DNA of 10,652 bases, taken from NCBI GenBank assembly GCA_024682015.1, contig JAIKZT010000126.1, forward strand, positions 1 through 10,652, read 5' to 3'. Below, piece after piece: positions 1 to 5,951 of the stretch. The notes under the pieces were generated by a model. The model was not told the DNA's origin and searched no databases. It saw only the letters and a list, made by a program, of their open reading frames with translations. This DNA is from Clostridia bacterium (GTDB lineage: Bacteria > Bacillota > Clostridia > Peptostreptococcales > Anaerovoracaceae). A program made the translations under genes and the position numbers. Every line of letters starts with the position of its first letter. Within the stretch, counting starts at the first letter, position 1.

Positions 1-1
1 C

Positions 2-571
2 GAGCAGAGGATGGGGCTGAACGCGGTTCCCTACGAATTGGAATGCTGGAAAGGGGTCCTCACGTCTAAATGCAAGCTGTTTACGAACAAATACTTCTCC
101 TACGTACCCGCCGGGCACGCCGTAAGAGAAGGCGGACTCAAGGCCTGTCTGGCATTCTACAGGGAACTGGGGCAGCCTTTTTACGACCAGCTCTGCAGCA
201 TGCTGGTGTTTGATGCGCTCATCTATAACGAAGACCGGCATTTCGGCAACTTTGGACTGCTGCGCGACAACCGCACCGGTAAATTTGCTGCGCCGGCGCC
301 GATCTTCGATAACGGGACCAGTCTGTTCTGCTATGGCACGCGCGACGATTTCCGGGACCTTCCCAAGTATGCCGCCACCCGTACGCCGTCCTGCGGAGGG
401 TCATTCGACGACGTCGCACGGCTCGCCATGGGGCCGCTGCAAAAGGACCAGCTGCGCCGGATGATCAGCTTCCGCTTCGAGGACACCGACCCGGTCTGCC
501 TGCCCCGCTGGCGCATCCGCGCCATCGAAGAACAGCTGCAGCGCCGCGTCTACGAACTGCTGCATCTGTAG
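2..571 (+). CDS. HipA-like serine/threonine kinase, C-terminal part (5' end outside window)
   Basis: The frame is open from the left edge to a TAG at 569-571. An ATG at 11 exists, but AGAGG directly abuts it with no spacer and the kinase core would be incomplete, so I treat the gene as cut by the window edge. Numbering from that ATG, the protein shows the HipA C-terminal kinase signature: a catalytic-loop motif NEDRH with D75 and metal ligand N80 (NEDRHFGNFG), then an activation-segment equivalent IFDNGTSL with D100. HipA-family proteins are kinases; the E. coli founder phosphorylates GltX and is a persistence toxin neutralised by HipB. Many stand-alone Bacillota relatives have unknown targets. 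No HipB-like HTH gene is visible, but it would be expected upstream, outside the window. The gene converges on the mutase at 1040-2557, with terminator-like hairpins between. Family assignment is good; toxin role is not shown. Confidence 0.75.
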   Translation, partial: EQRMGLNAVPYELECWKGVLTSKCKLFTNKYFSYVPAGHAVREGGLKACLAFYRELGQPFYDQLCSMLVFDALIYNEDRHFGNFGLLRDNRTGKFAAPAPIFDNGTSLFCYGTRDDFRDLPKYAATRTPSCGGSFDDVARLAMGPLQKDQLRRMISFRFEDTDPVCLPRWRIRAIEEQLQRRVYELLHL

Positions 572-594
572 TAAGTCCGGGTATCCGCGCCGAC

Positions 595-620
595 CAAAAA
601 GAACGCCCGCCAGGCGGGTG
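595..620 (-). terminator. Rho-independent terminator for leftward transcription
   Basis: Bases 604-610 pair with 614-620 (seven pairs, one of them G-U, loop CAG). Read on the minus strand the GC-rich stem is followed by TTCTTTTTGG (601 down to 592), a good U-tract. On the plus strand no U-run follows. It would stop transcripts from the mutase gene before they enter the HipA-like gene, giving that mRNA a 3' untranslated region of over 400 bases that includes the box array. Confidence 0.65.
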
Positions 621-669
621 CTCATAAGAAAGTCTTCGTAAAGTATGGATATCTGTCTGGCAGGATGGT

Positions 670-714
670 AAACAAAGGGAGGCACATCATTCAGATGTTG
701 TCTCCCTTTGTTTT
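670..714 (+). terminator. Long hairpin with U-rich tail, probable terminator of the HipA-like gene
   Basis: Bases 670-681 (AAACAAAGGGAG) pair perfectly with 702-713 (CTCCCTTTGTTT). The stem continues inward, after a small bulge, with ACATC/GATGT around the loop ATTCA. The plus-strand 3' arm ends in TTTGTTTT, suitable for intrinsic termination about 100 bases after the HipA-like stop. On the minus strand the 3' arm is also T-rich (TTTGTTTACC), so it may act in both directions. Confidence 0.6.
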
Positions 715-995
715 GCAGAAATAACAATTACATTAGCAGACTTGCAAAGCCATTCGAGCATGGCGGCAGAATCGTTTACAAAGGTCCCTGAGCCTGTCGA
801 TGTGACCGCTCGTATCCAAAAAGCGTCCCGGTCTATTTGGTTACGGATTTTAGTTACCATACGAGCGATTTTTCCGGGATGGTAACCAAAACCTTTGCAG
901 ATGGTTACCATTCTGGCTTTGTGAGAGGAATGGTAACCGAAAAACGTTACCGCAGCGAAGCGATTGGATCCGCCCCTGAGCGGAGTCGTGGACAT
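687..995 (-). other. Doubtful 102-codon frame running through array 1
   Basis: A minus-strand frame starts with ATG at 995 and ends at 687. Its first half crosses the box array and reads as GYH-six residues-MVT twice (for example GYHPGKIARMVT). Its second half has no recognised domain. The upstream sequence contains only G-runs, without a clear ribosome binding site, and the frame stays open because all array gaps are multiples of three. It ends inside the 670-714 hairpin region. I do not consider it a proven gene. Short annotated proteins with this MVT/GYH signature may exist in gut Bacillota; that is an unverified impression from memory, and if right they would more likely be translated repeats than conserved proteins. 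Confidence 0.2.
837..953. repeat. GGTWACC box array 1 (six boxes, gaps 6-18-15-18-6)
   Basis: Six 9-base boxes start at 837 (TTGGTTACG), 852 (AGTTACCAT), 879 (ATGGTAACC), 903 (GGTTACCAT), 930 (ATGGTAACC) and 945 (CGTTACCGC). The gaps are exactly 6, 18, 15, 18 and 6 bases. Boxes at 852/879 and 903/930 form inverted pairs around 18-base spacers, so each can fold into an 8-9 bp hairpin, and the two units repeat with a 51-base period. The spacers differ in sequence. The array lies downstream of the mutase stop, within its probable 3' untranslated region. It matches array 2 at 2642-2785 in architecture. No function is known to me; binding sites for a protein, a structured RNA, or a non-autonomous dispersed repeat are all possible. 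Confidence 0.8.
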
Positions 996-1039
996 GGCGG
1001 CTACCCCAGTCCCCAGCCGATCGGAAGAATCCGAAGACG

Positions 1040-2557
1040 CTATCCCAGTTTGGAAACATCCAGCTGATCGAACGGCTCCAGCAGGCTGCGCACGGCAGCA
1101 GCGATCCGCGCGACTCCGCCAGCCCCATCGCTTTCGATGTTCAAAGGCATCAGCGGGTCATGCAGCGATTTGCGGATCAGAAACCAGCCGTCACAGCAGT
1201 TCACCCGCACGCCCTCGTAGTTGGGCAGCTCCAGCGACATGCCCGGGACGCTGCCCGACGCGATGGCCTCCCGCAGGCCTTCGAGCACGCCGTCCGCATA
1301 GGACGCGAAATCCTTCGCGTTTACGGCCAGGCGGAATTCCGCGGCCTCGGCAGGCTCATCCAGCCCCGCCAGAAGATCCTCGATGTGTCGTCCTTCCGCC
1401 TTCATCTGTGCCGCCCGCGCGACGACCTTCGCCGCCAGATACGCGCCGTCGTCGAGAAAATAGTTCTCCTTCAGCGCCGCGTGACCCGACGTCTCGATGG
1501 CCAGCGGACAGTATGTGCCGGCCGCGTTCAGTTCGCGGCCCTTGTTGATCACGTTTTTGTATCCGCGCTTGAACCTCAGATGTGCAAAACCGTTCGCCTT
1601 CAGGAAGTCCGCCAGCTGCGTGCTCGTGATGGAATCCGTCACGATCGTCCCGCGGCTGCCGTCTTCCGCGGGCGGGCACAGCAGAGCCGCCAGCGCCACG
1701 ATGCCGTTGCGGGCGATGTCCTTTCCGTTGTGACCCACCACAGCCATCCGGTCCACGTCCGTATCGAAGATGATGCCCAGGTCTGCCCCGGTCTCCAGCA
1801 CCCGACGGGAAAGCGACGCCACAGCCGCCGCGTCCTCCGGATTCGGCGCGTGGTTCGGGAAAAGACCGTCGGGTTCGAGGAACTGGGATCCGGACACGTC
1901 CGCACCCAGAGGCTCCAGCACGCCGCCGGCATAGAATCCGCCCGCGCCGTTGCCCGCGTCCACGCATACCCGGAGTCCACCCAGGGGGCTATCGTCCTCT
2001 GTAAGGCCCAAAATCGCCGCTATGCGCGTTTTTAAATGCGCGCAGTACAAATTCATCAACGGATACGGTTTCCACGCGTTTTCGGCCTGTTTTATCAGGT
2101 GGACCTTCTGCGCCAGCGCAGCCAGTTTCAGGATGTCCGAGATGTCCGCCTTGTCCAGCCCGCCCTTTTCCTTCTCGAAGAACTTCAGCCCGTTGCGGTC
2201 GGGGGGCAGATGGCTCGCCGTGATCATGACTGCTCCGTCGCAGGCTGTCTCGGGAAACACGCAGCTCATGAACATGGCCGGCGTCGACGCGAGACCGCAG
2301 TCGAGCACCTCAAAGCCCATGCCGTTCAGCGTACTGCATACGGCTTCCTGCAGGCCCGGCCCCGTGACCCGCGAATCCCGGCCCACCGCCACGCGCATGT
2401 CGTCCGCCTTCTTTCCGGCCGCGTCCGATAGCCACGTGCCGAAGCCGAACGCGATGTCCGACGCGGCTTCCGCCGTCAGGTTCACCTGTTTTCCGAGCAT
2501 GTCCGACGCGACGCCCCGCACGTCGCTGCCGTTCTGAAGTTTGCTGTAATCTTTCAT
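1040..2557 (-). CDS. Phosphomannomutase/phosphoglucomutase family enzyme
   Basis: This 505-residue protein belongs to the alpha-D-phosphohexomutase superfamily, which moves a phosphate between the C1 and C6 (or C5) hydroxyls of hexose or pentose phosphates in the cytoplasm. All four signature loops are present: the phosphoserine loop TASHLP (Ser115), the magnesium loop DTDVDR (D265, D267, D269), the sugar-recognition loop ETSGH (355-359), and a C-terminal phosphate-binding loop GWFLIRKSLHDP (457-468). TASHLP and SLHDP differ from the commoner TASHNP and SxTEP forms and mark a subfamily, so the substrate cannot be named. An ATG ten codons upstream (2587) is possible, but the ATG at 2557 has AGGAAGGG five bases before it. 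The gene is flanked on both sides by GGTWACC arrays. It points the same way as the operon at 2841-8418 but is about 280 bases downstream of it. Confidence 0.88.
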   Translation of the reverse strand: MKDYSKLQNGSDVRGVASDMLGKQVNLTAEAASDIAFGFGTWLSDAAGKKADDMRVAVGRDSRVTGPGLQEAVCSTLNGMGFEVLDCGLASTPAMFMSCVFPETACDGAVMITASHLPPDRNGLKFFEKEKGGLDKADISDILKLAALAQKVHLIKQAENAWKPYPLMNLYCAHLKTRIAAILGLTEDDSPLGGLRVCVDAGNGAGGFYAGGVLEPLGADVSGSQFLEPDGLFPNHAPNPEDAAAVASLSRRVLETGADLGIIFDTDVDRMAVVGHNGKDIARNGIVALAALLCPPAEDGSRGTIVTDSITSTQLADFLKANGFAHLRFKRGYKNVINKGRELNAAGTYCPLAIETSGHAALKENYFLDDGAYLAAKVVARAAQMKAEGRHIEDLLAGLDEPAEAAEFRLAVNAKDFASYADGVLEGLREAIASGSVPGMSLELPNYEGVRVNCCDGWFLIRKSLHDPLMPLNIESDGAGGVARIAAAVRSLLEPFDQLDVSKLG

Positions 2558-2561
2558 ATGA

Positions 2562-2569
2562 CCCTTCCT
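2562..2569 (-). promoter_or_regulatory. Ribosome binding site deciding the mutase start
   Basis: On the minus strand AGGAAGGG lies just upstream of the ATG at 2557 (spacer TCAT). This supports the shorter 505-residue product over a start at 2587. A further GTTACC half-box lies immediately upstream (about 2573-2581), 69 bases from the first box of array 2. Confidence 0.7.
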
Positions 2570-2641
2570 GATTGTTACCGTATCCAACGCGCGCCGGCAT
2601 ACGGCACGCTGTGTTCACCTTCACCCACACGAGGCGGCGGT

Positions 2642-2785
2642 CGTTACCAATACCGCTATGTGCGCATACCGGGAACTTTTTTTCGTAACCAAATGCTTGA
2701 TTGATTACGATTGGTAACGAAAACTCTTTCTTTTCGTTACCAATCGACTCCTTTGGTCAATATGGTAACCATTTTCGGTTACCAC
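2642..2785. repeat. GGTWACC box array 2 (seven boxes, gaps 18-6-18-15-18-6)
   Basis: Boxes start at 2642 (CGTTACCAA), 2669 (degenerate, CCGGGAACT), 2684 (CGTAACCAA), 2711 (TTGGTAACG), 2735 (CGTTACCAA), 2762 (ATGGTAACC) and 2777 (GGTTACCAC). The gaps are exactly 18, 6, 18, 15, 18 and 6 bases, and the last five match array 1 in order. The central 15-base spacers of the two arrays also resemble each other (both begin AAAAC and are pyrimidine-rich after it), while the 18-base spacers have diverged. The array fills the gap between the kinase stop and the mutase start. It could therefore act on mutase transcription or as mRNA leader structure. Confidence 0.8.
2708..2746. repeat. Perfect 16-bp inverted repeat inside array 2
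   Basis: Bases 2708-2723 (CGATTGGTAACGAAAA) are the exact reverse complement of 2731-2746, around the 7-base loop CTCTTTC. The arms contain the boxes at 2711 and 2735, so here the 15-base gap, not the 18-base one, forms the hairpin. No U-tract follows on either strand, so it does not look like a terminator. It could be an RNA structure element in the mutase leader or a dyad bound by a protein. Confidence 0.75.
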
Positions 2786-2796
2786 CAATACGGCAC

Positions 2797-2814
2797 ACCC
2801 CGCCGATGCGGGGT
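2797..2814 (-). terminator. GC-rich hairpin after the kinase gene, weak terminator candidate
   Basis: ACCCCGC (2797-2803) pairs with GCGGGGT (2808-2814) around a 4-base loop, 27 bases past the end of the kinase gene. No U-tract follows on the minus strand (GTGCCGTATT), so termination would be weak or partial. It may set the boundary between the five-gene operon and the mutase. Confidence 0.4.
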
Positions 2815-2840
2815 AACAGCTTTCATCCGCCGGCCGCTGT

Positions 2841-3791
2841 TCAGTCCATCGACGCGAGGATCTCGTCCACTTCCGCCCGGCTCTGCAGCCCGGCCGCGCC
2901 CAGATAGCGCACGGAGGCTGAAGCCGTCGCCGCCGCCAGGCGGGCGCAACCTTCCTCGTCCAGTCCTTCCAGCAGTCCCGCCGTAAACCCGGCCAGAAAA
3001 TTGTCCCCGGCTCCCGTGGTATCCACCACATCACAGCGGATCGCCGGCACGAACGTCTTTCGCAGGATGGCACCTCCTGCCGCCCGATACAGGCAGCAAC
3101 CGTTCTCGCCGTCCTTCAGCACGACGCAGCCGGCGCCCATCGCCAGCAGCTTCGCGGCCATGGCGTCCGGTTCGCTCTCGCCCGTCATGTAGCGGGCTTC
3201 GCTCAGGTTCGGAAACACGTAGTCCGCAGACCGGAGGAACGCGCCCGGATCCGCCTCGGCTTCCAGCCCCACGTATTCCGAGCCGATCATGATGTCCACG
3301 CAGGTCGTCAGACCCAGAGCCTTCGCCTTCGCCAGCACCTCGGGCAAACATTCTGTCAGGCCTTTCGCGCCGTAAGCGCTTCCCACGCAGAAGACCTTCG
3401 CCTCCGAGACAGCATCCCAATCTACGGTATCCGCGCCGATCTCGTTGTCCGACCCGTTGTTCACGATGAAGTTCCGCTCGCCGTCCGGATGCACGCACAC
3501 GATGGACACCGCCGTCTGATGTTCCCGGGCCGGCTTTACGCCGCTCATGTCCACGCCGCGCGCTTTGGCCAGATCAGTCAGCACGCGCCCCATGGCATCG
3601 TCTGCGAGGACGCTCATCAGGATGGGTTCGTGACCCAGCTTGGCCAGGGTCACCGCCTCGTTGACCGCATCGCCCCCGGTGGAATAGCCGAAATCGCCGA
3701 CGCGTATCGTCTCCTTCGAAAAGTCCGCCGGATCGAGCCCCGGCACGAGCAGGTCGAGGCACGCGATGCCGAAACAAACCGCCTTGCCCAT
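2841..3791 (-). CDS. PfkB/ribokinase-family sugar kinase
   Basis: This 316-residue protein has the normal length and motifs of the PfkB family, which uses ATP to phosphorylate a sugar or nucleoside hydroxyl in the cytoplasm. Visible are the N-terminal glycine pair with substrate-side residues (STGGDAVNEA, 37-46), the NxxE magnesium/phosphate motif (N195 to E198 in PNLSEA), and the C-terminal anion-hole and catalytic motif DTTGAGD (257-263, catalytic D263). The substrate cannot be read from sequence; ribose, 2-keto-sugars, fructose 1-phosphate-type and nucleoside kinases all share these motifs. It starts 2 bases after the aldolase stop, with AAGGGG about 8 bases upstream of ATG, so the two are surely co-transcribed and probably translationally coupled. 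An aldolase-kinase pair points to sugar phosphate catabolism. Confidence 0.88.
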   Translation of the reverse strand: MGKAVCFGIACLDLLVPGLDPADFSKETIRVGDFGYSTGGDAVNEAVTLAKLGHEPILMSVLADDAMGRVLTDLAKARGVDMSGVKPAREHQTAVSIVCVHPDGERNFIVNNGSDNEIGADTVDWDAVSEAKVFCVGSAYGAKGLTECLPEVLAKAKALGLTTCVDIMIGSEYVGLEAEADPGAFLRSADYVFPNLSEARYMTGESEPDAMAAKLLAMGAGCVVLKDGENGCCLYRAAGGAILRKTFVPAIRCDVVDTTGAGDNFLAGFTAGLLEGLDEEGCARLAAATASASVRYLGAAGLQSRAEVDEILASMD

Positions 3792-3793
3792 GC

Positions 3794-4633
3794 CTACCGC
3801 CCCTTCCCGTCAGACCCGAACAGGCGCATCTTCTCCAGCGCCACCCGCCTGACCGCCTCGCAGTGGTGCGCCGACATGGCGTGATAACTCTTTTCGCCCG
3901 CAGCCAGGTCCGCCCGCAGCGTCTCGATCGCCTCGAGCAGCATATCCGTGTGGATGTTGATCTTCGTTATGCCCTCGCGGCAGCAGCGCCGGATGTCCCC
4001 CGCGGGAATGCCCGACGCGCCGTGCAGCACGAGCGGCACGCTCACCGCCTCGCGCACGGCCCGCAGCACCTCGTAGTTGATCTTCGGCTCCGCCGTGTAC
4101 ACGCCGTGCTGGTTGCCGATGGCCACGGCCAGGAAATCGATCCCGGTGAGCCGCACAAAGTCCGCCGCCTGCGCGGGATCCGTGTAGCCGTATCCCTCGA
4201 GCGTGTACTCGCCCTCGTCGCCCACGTGGCCGAGCTCCGCTTCCACGGGGATGCCCAGCGGGTGGCAGTAGTCCGCGACGGCCTTTACGGTGCGCACGTT
4301 CTCCTCGAACGGCTTGGACGACGCGTCGATCATGATGGAATTGCACCCGCACGCGACCGCATGCATGCATCCCTCGAGCGACGTGCCGTGGTCGTAGTGG
4401 ATGACCACGGGCAGATCCGTCTCCTCCGCCCACGAGCGCATGTCCTTCGCGAAGTGCTTCAGCGGCGAATACTTCTCGAAGGGCGGGCTGTACGCCAGGA
4501 TGACGGGAGCGGAGGCCTCTTCAGCCGCCTCCATGACCCCTTTCAGCAGTTCCGTACTGAATACGTCGAAATTGCCGACGCCGTAGCCCTCCCGGGCCGC
4601 TTTCGCCAGCATGTCCTTCATGTTTACCAGCAT
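3794..4633 (-). CDS. Class II (zinc) ketose-bisphosphate aldolase, fructose/tagatose-bisphosphate type
   Basis: This 279-residue protein matches the length of FbaA/GatY-type zinc aldolases, which split a ketose 1-phosphate or 1,6-bisphosphate into DHAP and an aldehyde. The catalytic acid and first zinc ligand are in HYDHG (D81, H82). Further zinc ligands are H177 (GNQHG) and H204 (LHGASG). KINIHTD (224-230) matches the phosphate-binding end, and EAELGHVGDEG follows at 131. Several signature positions differ from classical enzymes: HYDHG instead of HLDHG, AIGNQHG where AxGTxHG is usual, and NFDVFS where AFNVNN is usual. This suggests a subfamily with another aldehyde partner. The start codon directly follows the deaminase stop (TAAATG), with GGAG nine bases upstream inside that gene, so coupling is likely. 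True fructose-bisphosphate aldolase activity is possible but not assured. Confidence 0.85.
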   Translation of the reverse strand: MLVNMKDMLAKAAREGYGVGNFDVFSTELLKGVMEAAEEASAPVILAYSPPFEKYSPLKHFAKDMRSWAEETDLPVVIHYDHGTSLEGCMHAVACGCNSIMIDASSKPFEENVRTVKAVADYCHPLGIPVEAELGHVGDEGEYTLEGYGYTDPAQAADFVRLTGIDFLAVAIGNQHGVYTAEPKINYEVLRAVREAVSVPLVLHGASGIPAGDIRRCCREGITKINIHTDMLLEAIETLRADLAAGEKSYHAMSAHHCEAVRRVALEKMRLFGSDGKGR

Positions 4634-5920
4634 TTATAGCATCTCCAGTATCTTCCGGCGGCAGGCGTCCGCCTCCGCGATGGCCTTTTCCACGTCGATG
4701 GTCAGATACTCGCCGTCCTTGTACAGTACCTGCCCGTCGCACATCGTCAGGCAGATGTTCGAACTGTCCGCGGACCACACGACGTTGTTCAGCAGGCTGT
4801 GCACCGGCTGCATGTTCGGCTTGTCGATGTCCAGGACCAGCAGATCCGCCTTAAAGCCCTCCTGCAGCAGGCCGCAGTCCGTCCGCCCCTGAGACAGGGC
4901 GCCCGCGCGGGTCATGGAATGGAGGATCTGCTTCGGCGTTAAGACGGCGGGATCGCCGGTGCGGATGCGGGCTTCCAGCGCCATCACCTTCGCATCCGCC
5001 AGCATGTTCAGCGAGTTGTTCGAGGACACGCCGTCCGTGCCCAGCGCGACGTTCACGCCCTTTTCGAGCAGCCTCGGCACGTTCGCGATGCCGCTCGCCA
5101 GCTTGCTGTTGCTGACAGGGCAGGCCGCTGCGGTCGCGCCCTTTTCGCGCAGGATGTCCATGTCCTCTTCGGTGACCCACACGCAATGCCCCAGCGTCGC
5201 CGGCTGGTCCAGAAGGCCGCAGTCCGCCAGATAGGCGACGGGCGTCTTGCCGTGCCGCTCCAGGCAGCCGTCGGTCTCGGACTTCGTCTCGGAGGCGTGG
5301 ATGTGGAGGTTCACCCCCTGCTCGGCCGCCAGCGCCGCGAGGCCCCGCGCCACCTTTTCCGTGGACGTGTACTCCGCGTGCAGCGCCAGATCCGTGAGGA
5401 TGCGCCCGCCCGCGGCTCCGTGCCAGTCTCTGTAGGCGTCGCAGGCGATCCTGTACGCCGGCAGCTCCTCGAAGGCAGAACCGCCGAAGCACAGCACGGC
5501 GTTGCTCATGTTCATCTTGCAGCCAGATGCAGCCACCGCCCTGCCCGCGTCGTCCAGCCAGTAGTACATGTCCGTGGAGGACACGATGCCGGAGCGCACG
5601 GATTCGGCCATGGCCAGCATCACGCCGGCGTAGATGTCCTCCCCCTTCATCTTCGCTTCAAAGGGGAAGATCTTCGTATTCAGCCAGTCCTGCAGGTTCA
5701 TGTTTTCGGCGTAGCCGCGCAGGAGCGTCATCGCGCTGTGGGAGTGGGCGTTGTAGAACGCGGGCATCAGCAGCTTGCCCTGCCCCCTATAAACAGAGCC
5801 GAAGTCTTCCTTCGGCTCTGTCGCTCCCACATAGGCGATCCGGCCGTCTCTGACCCCCACATAGCAGTGCTCGCGAGGCTCAAAGTCCTTGTCTAAAATC
5901 GTAATGTCGGAAAAAAGCAT
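4634..5920 (-). CDS. Amidohydrolase of the MTA/SAH/5'-deoxyadenosine deaminase (MtaD/DadD) type
   Basis: This 428-residue protein belongs to the COG0402 metal-dependent amidohydrolases. Metal and catalytic residues are all visible: HSH (H59, H61), HAEYTS (181-186), HIHASET (206-212, with H208 and E211), GHCVW (H245), and GTDGVSSNN (D296). SNSKLASGI at 270-278 and the GTDGVSSNN segment are typical of enzymes that deaminate the adenine of methylthioadenosine, S-adenosylhomocysteine or 5'-deoxyadenosine to the inosine form. The family also includes guanine and cytosine deaminases, so the substrate is inferred. The ATG at 5920 is the only sensible start, because an in-frame TGA lies 18 bases upstream. 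The nearest Shine-Dalgarno (GGAGG) is unusually far away and sits in a small hairpin. A 12-bp terminator-like hairpin lies about 100 bases into the gene. Confidence 0.85.
   Translation of the reverse strand: MLFSDITILDKDFEPREHCYVGVRDGRIAYVGATEPKEDFGSVYRGQGKLLMPAFYNAHSHSAMTLLRGYAENMNLQDWLNTKIFPFEAKMKGEDIYAGVMLAMAESVRSGIVSSTDMYYWLDDAGRAVAASGCKMNMSNAVLCFGGSAFEELPAYRIACDAYRDWHGAAGGRILTDLALHAEYTSTEKVARGLAALAAEQGVNLHIHASETKSETDGCLERHGKTPVAYLADCGLLDQPATLGHCVWVTEEDMDILREKGATAAACPVSNSKLASGIANVPRLLEKGVNVALGTDGVSSNNSLNMLADAKVMALEARIRTGDPAVLTPKQILHSMTRAGALSQGRTDCGLLQEGFKADLLVLDIDKPNMQPVHSLLNNVVWSADSSNICLTMCDGQVLYKDGEYLTIDVEKAIAEADACRRKILEML
5793..5821 (-). promoter_or_regulatory. Terminator-like 12-bp hairpin inside the deaminase coding sequence
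   Basis: ACAGAGCCGAAG (5793-5804) is the exact reverse complement of 5810-5821, around a 5-base loop. On the transcribed minus strand the 3' arm runs on into CTGTTTATAG, a short and interrupted U-run. The structure covers codons about 34-43, encoding TEPKEDFGSV. It could act as an intragenic pause or attenuator, or be a chance result of codon choice; a perfect 12-bp stem with a short loop is uncommon in coding DNA. Confidence 0.5.
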
Positions 5921-5929
5921 ATTCTGTTC

Positions 5930-5944
5930 GGAGGCTCACCCTCC
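5930..5944 (-). promoter_or_regulatory. Hairpin holding the deaminase Shine-Dalgarno sequence
   Basis: On the minus strand GGAGG (5944-5940) pairs with CCTCC (5934-5930) around GTGAG, in the 31-base gap between the peptidase stop and the deaminase ATG. This GGAGG is the only strong Shine-Dalgarno match, about 19 bases from the ATG. Either folding brings another contact site close, or the site is masked until ribosomes from the upstream gene open it. Confidence 0.4.
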
Positions 5945-5951
5945 GCTCCTG

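Larger units (their letters stand above)
572..1039. other. Intergenic region between convergent genes, 468 bases
   Basis: This gap lies between the converging HipA-like gene and the mutase. From left to right it holds a hairpin with a U-tract on the minus strand (595-620), a long hairpin followed by TTTGTTTT on the plus strand (670-714), about 120 bases without recognisable structure (717-836), the GGTWACC box array (837-953), and about 85 bases before the mutase stop with only 4-5 bp inverted repeats. It is visibly more AT-rich than the flanking genes. A minus-strand frame stays open from 995 to 687 (102 codons) and is treated separately as doubtful. No tRNA, riboswitch or conserved small gene is recognisable. 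Confidence 0.7.

Noticed and set aside
2..571. Complete HipA-HipB toxin-antitoxin module
   Set aside because: Only the C-terminal half of the kinase is present and no antitoxin gene is visible in the window.
837..953. CRISPR array
   Set aside because: The boxes are only 9 bases, partly palindromic, alternate in orientation, and the gaps are 6, 15 or 18 bases. No cas genes are near.
1021..1034. TCGGA-AGAA-TCCGA hairpin just after the mutase stop as its terminator
   Set aside because: Only five base pairs and no U-tract on the minus strand; the hairpin at 595-620 is a much better terminator.
1160..2035. Long plus-strand frame opposite the mutase (likewise 3863-4639 opposite the aldolase and 5186-5896 opposite the deaminase)
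   Set aside because: Arg/His/Val-rich antisense shadows without motifs or ribosome binding sites.
837..2785. IS element or composite transposon made of the arrays and the mutase
   Set aside because: No transposase, no clear terminal inverted repeats and no recognisable target-site duplication; kept only as a hypothesis about gene capture.
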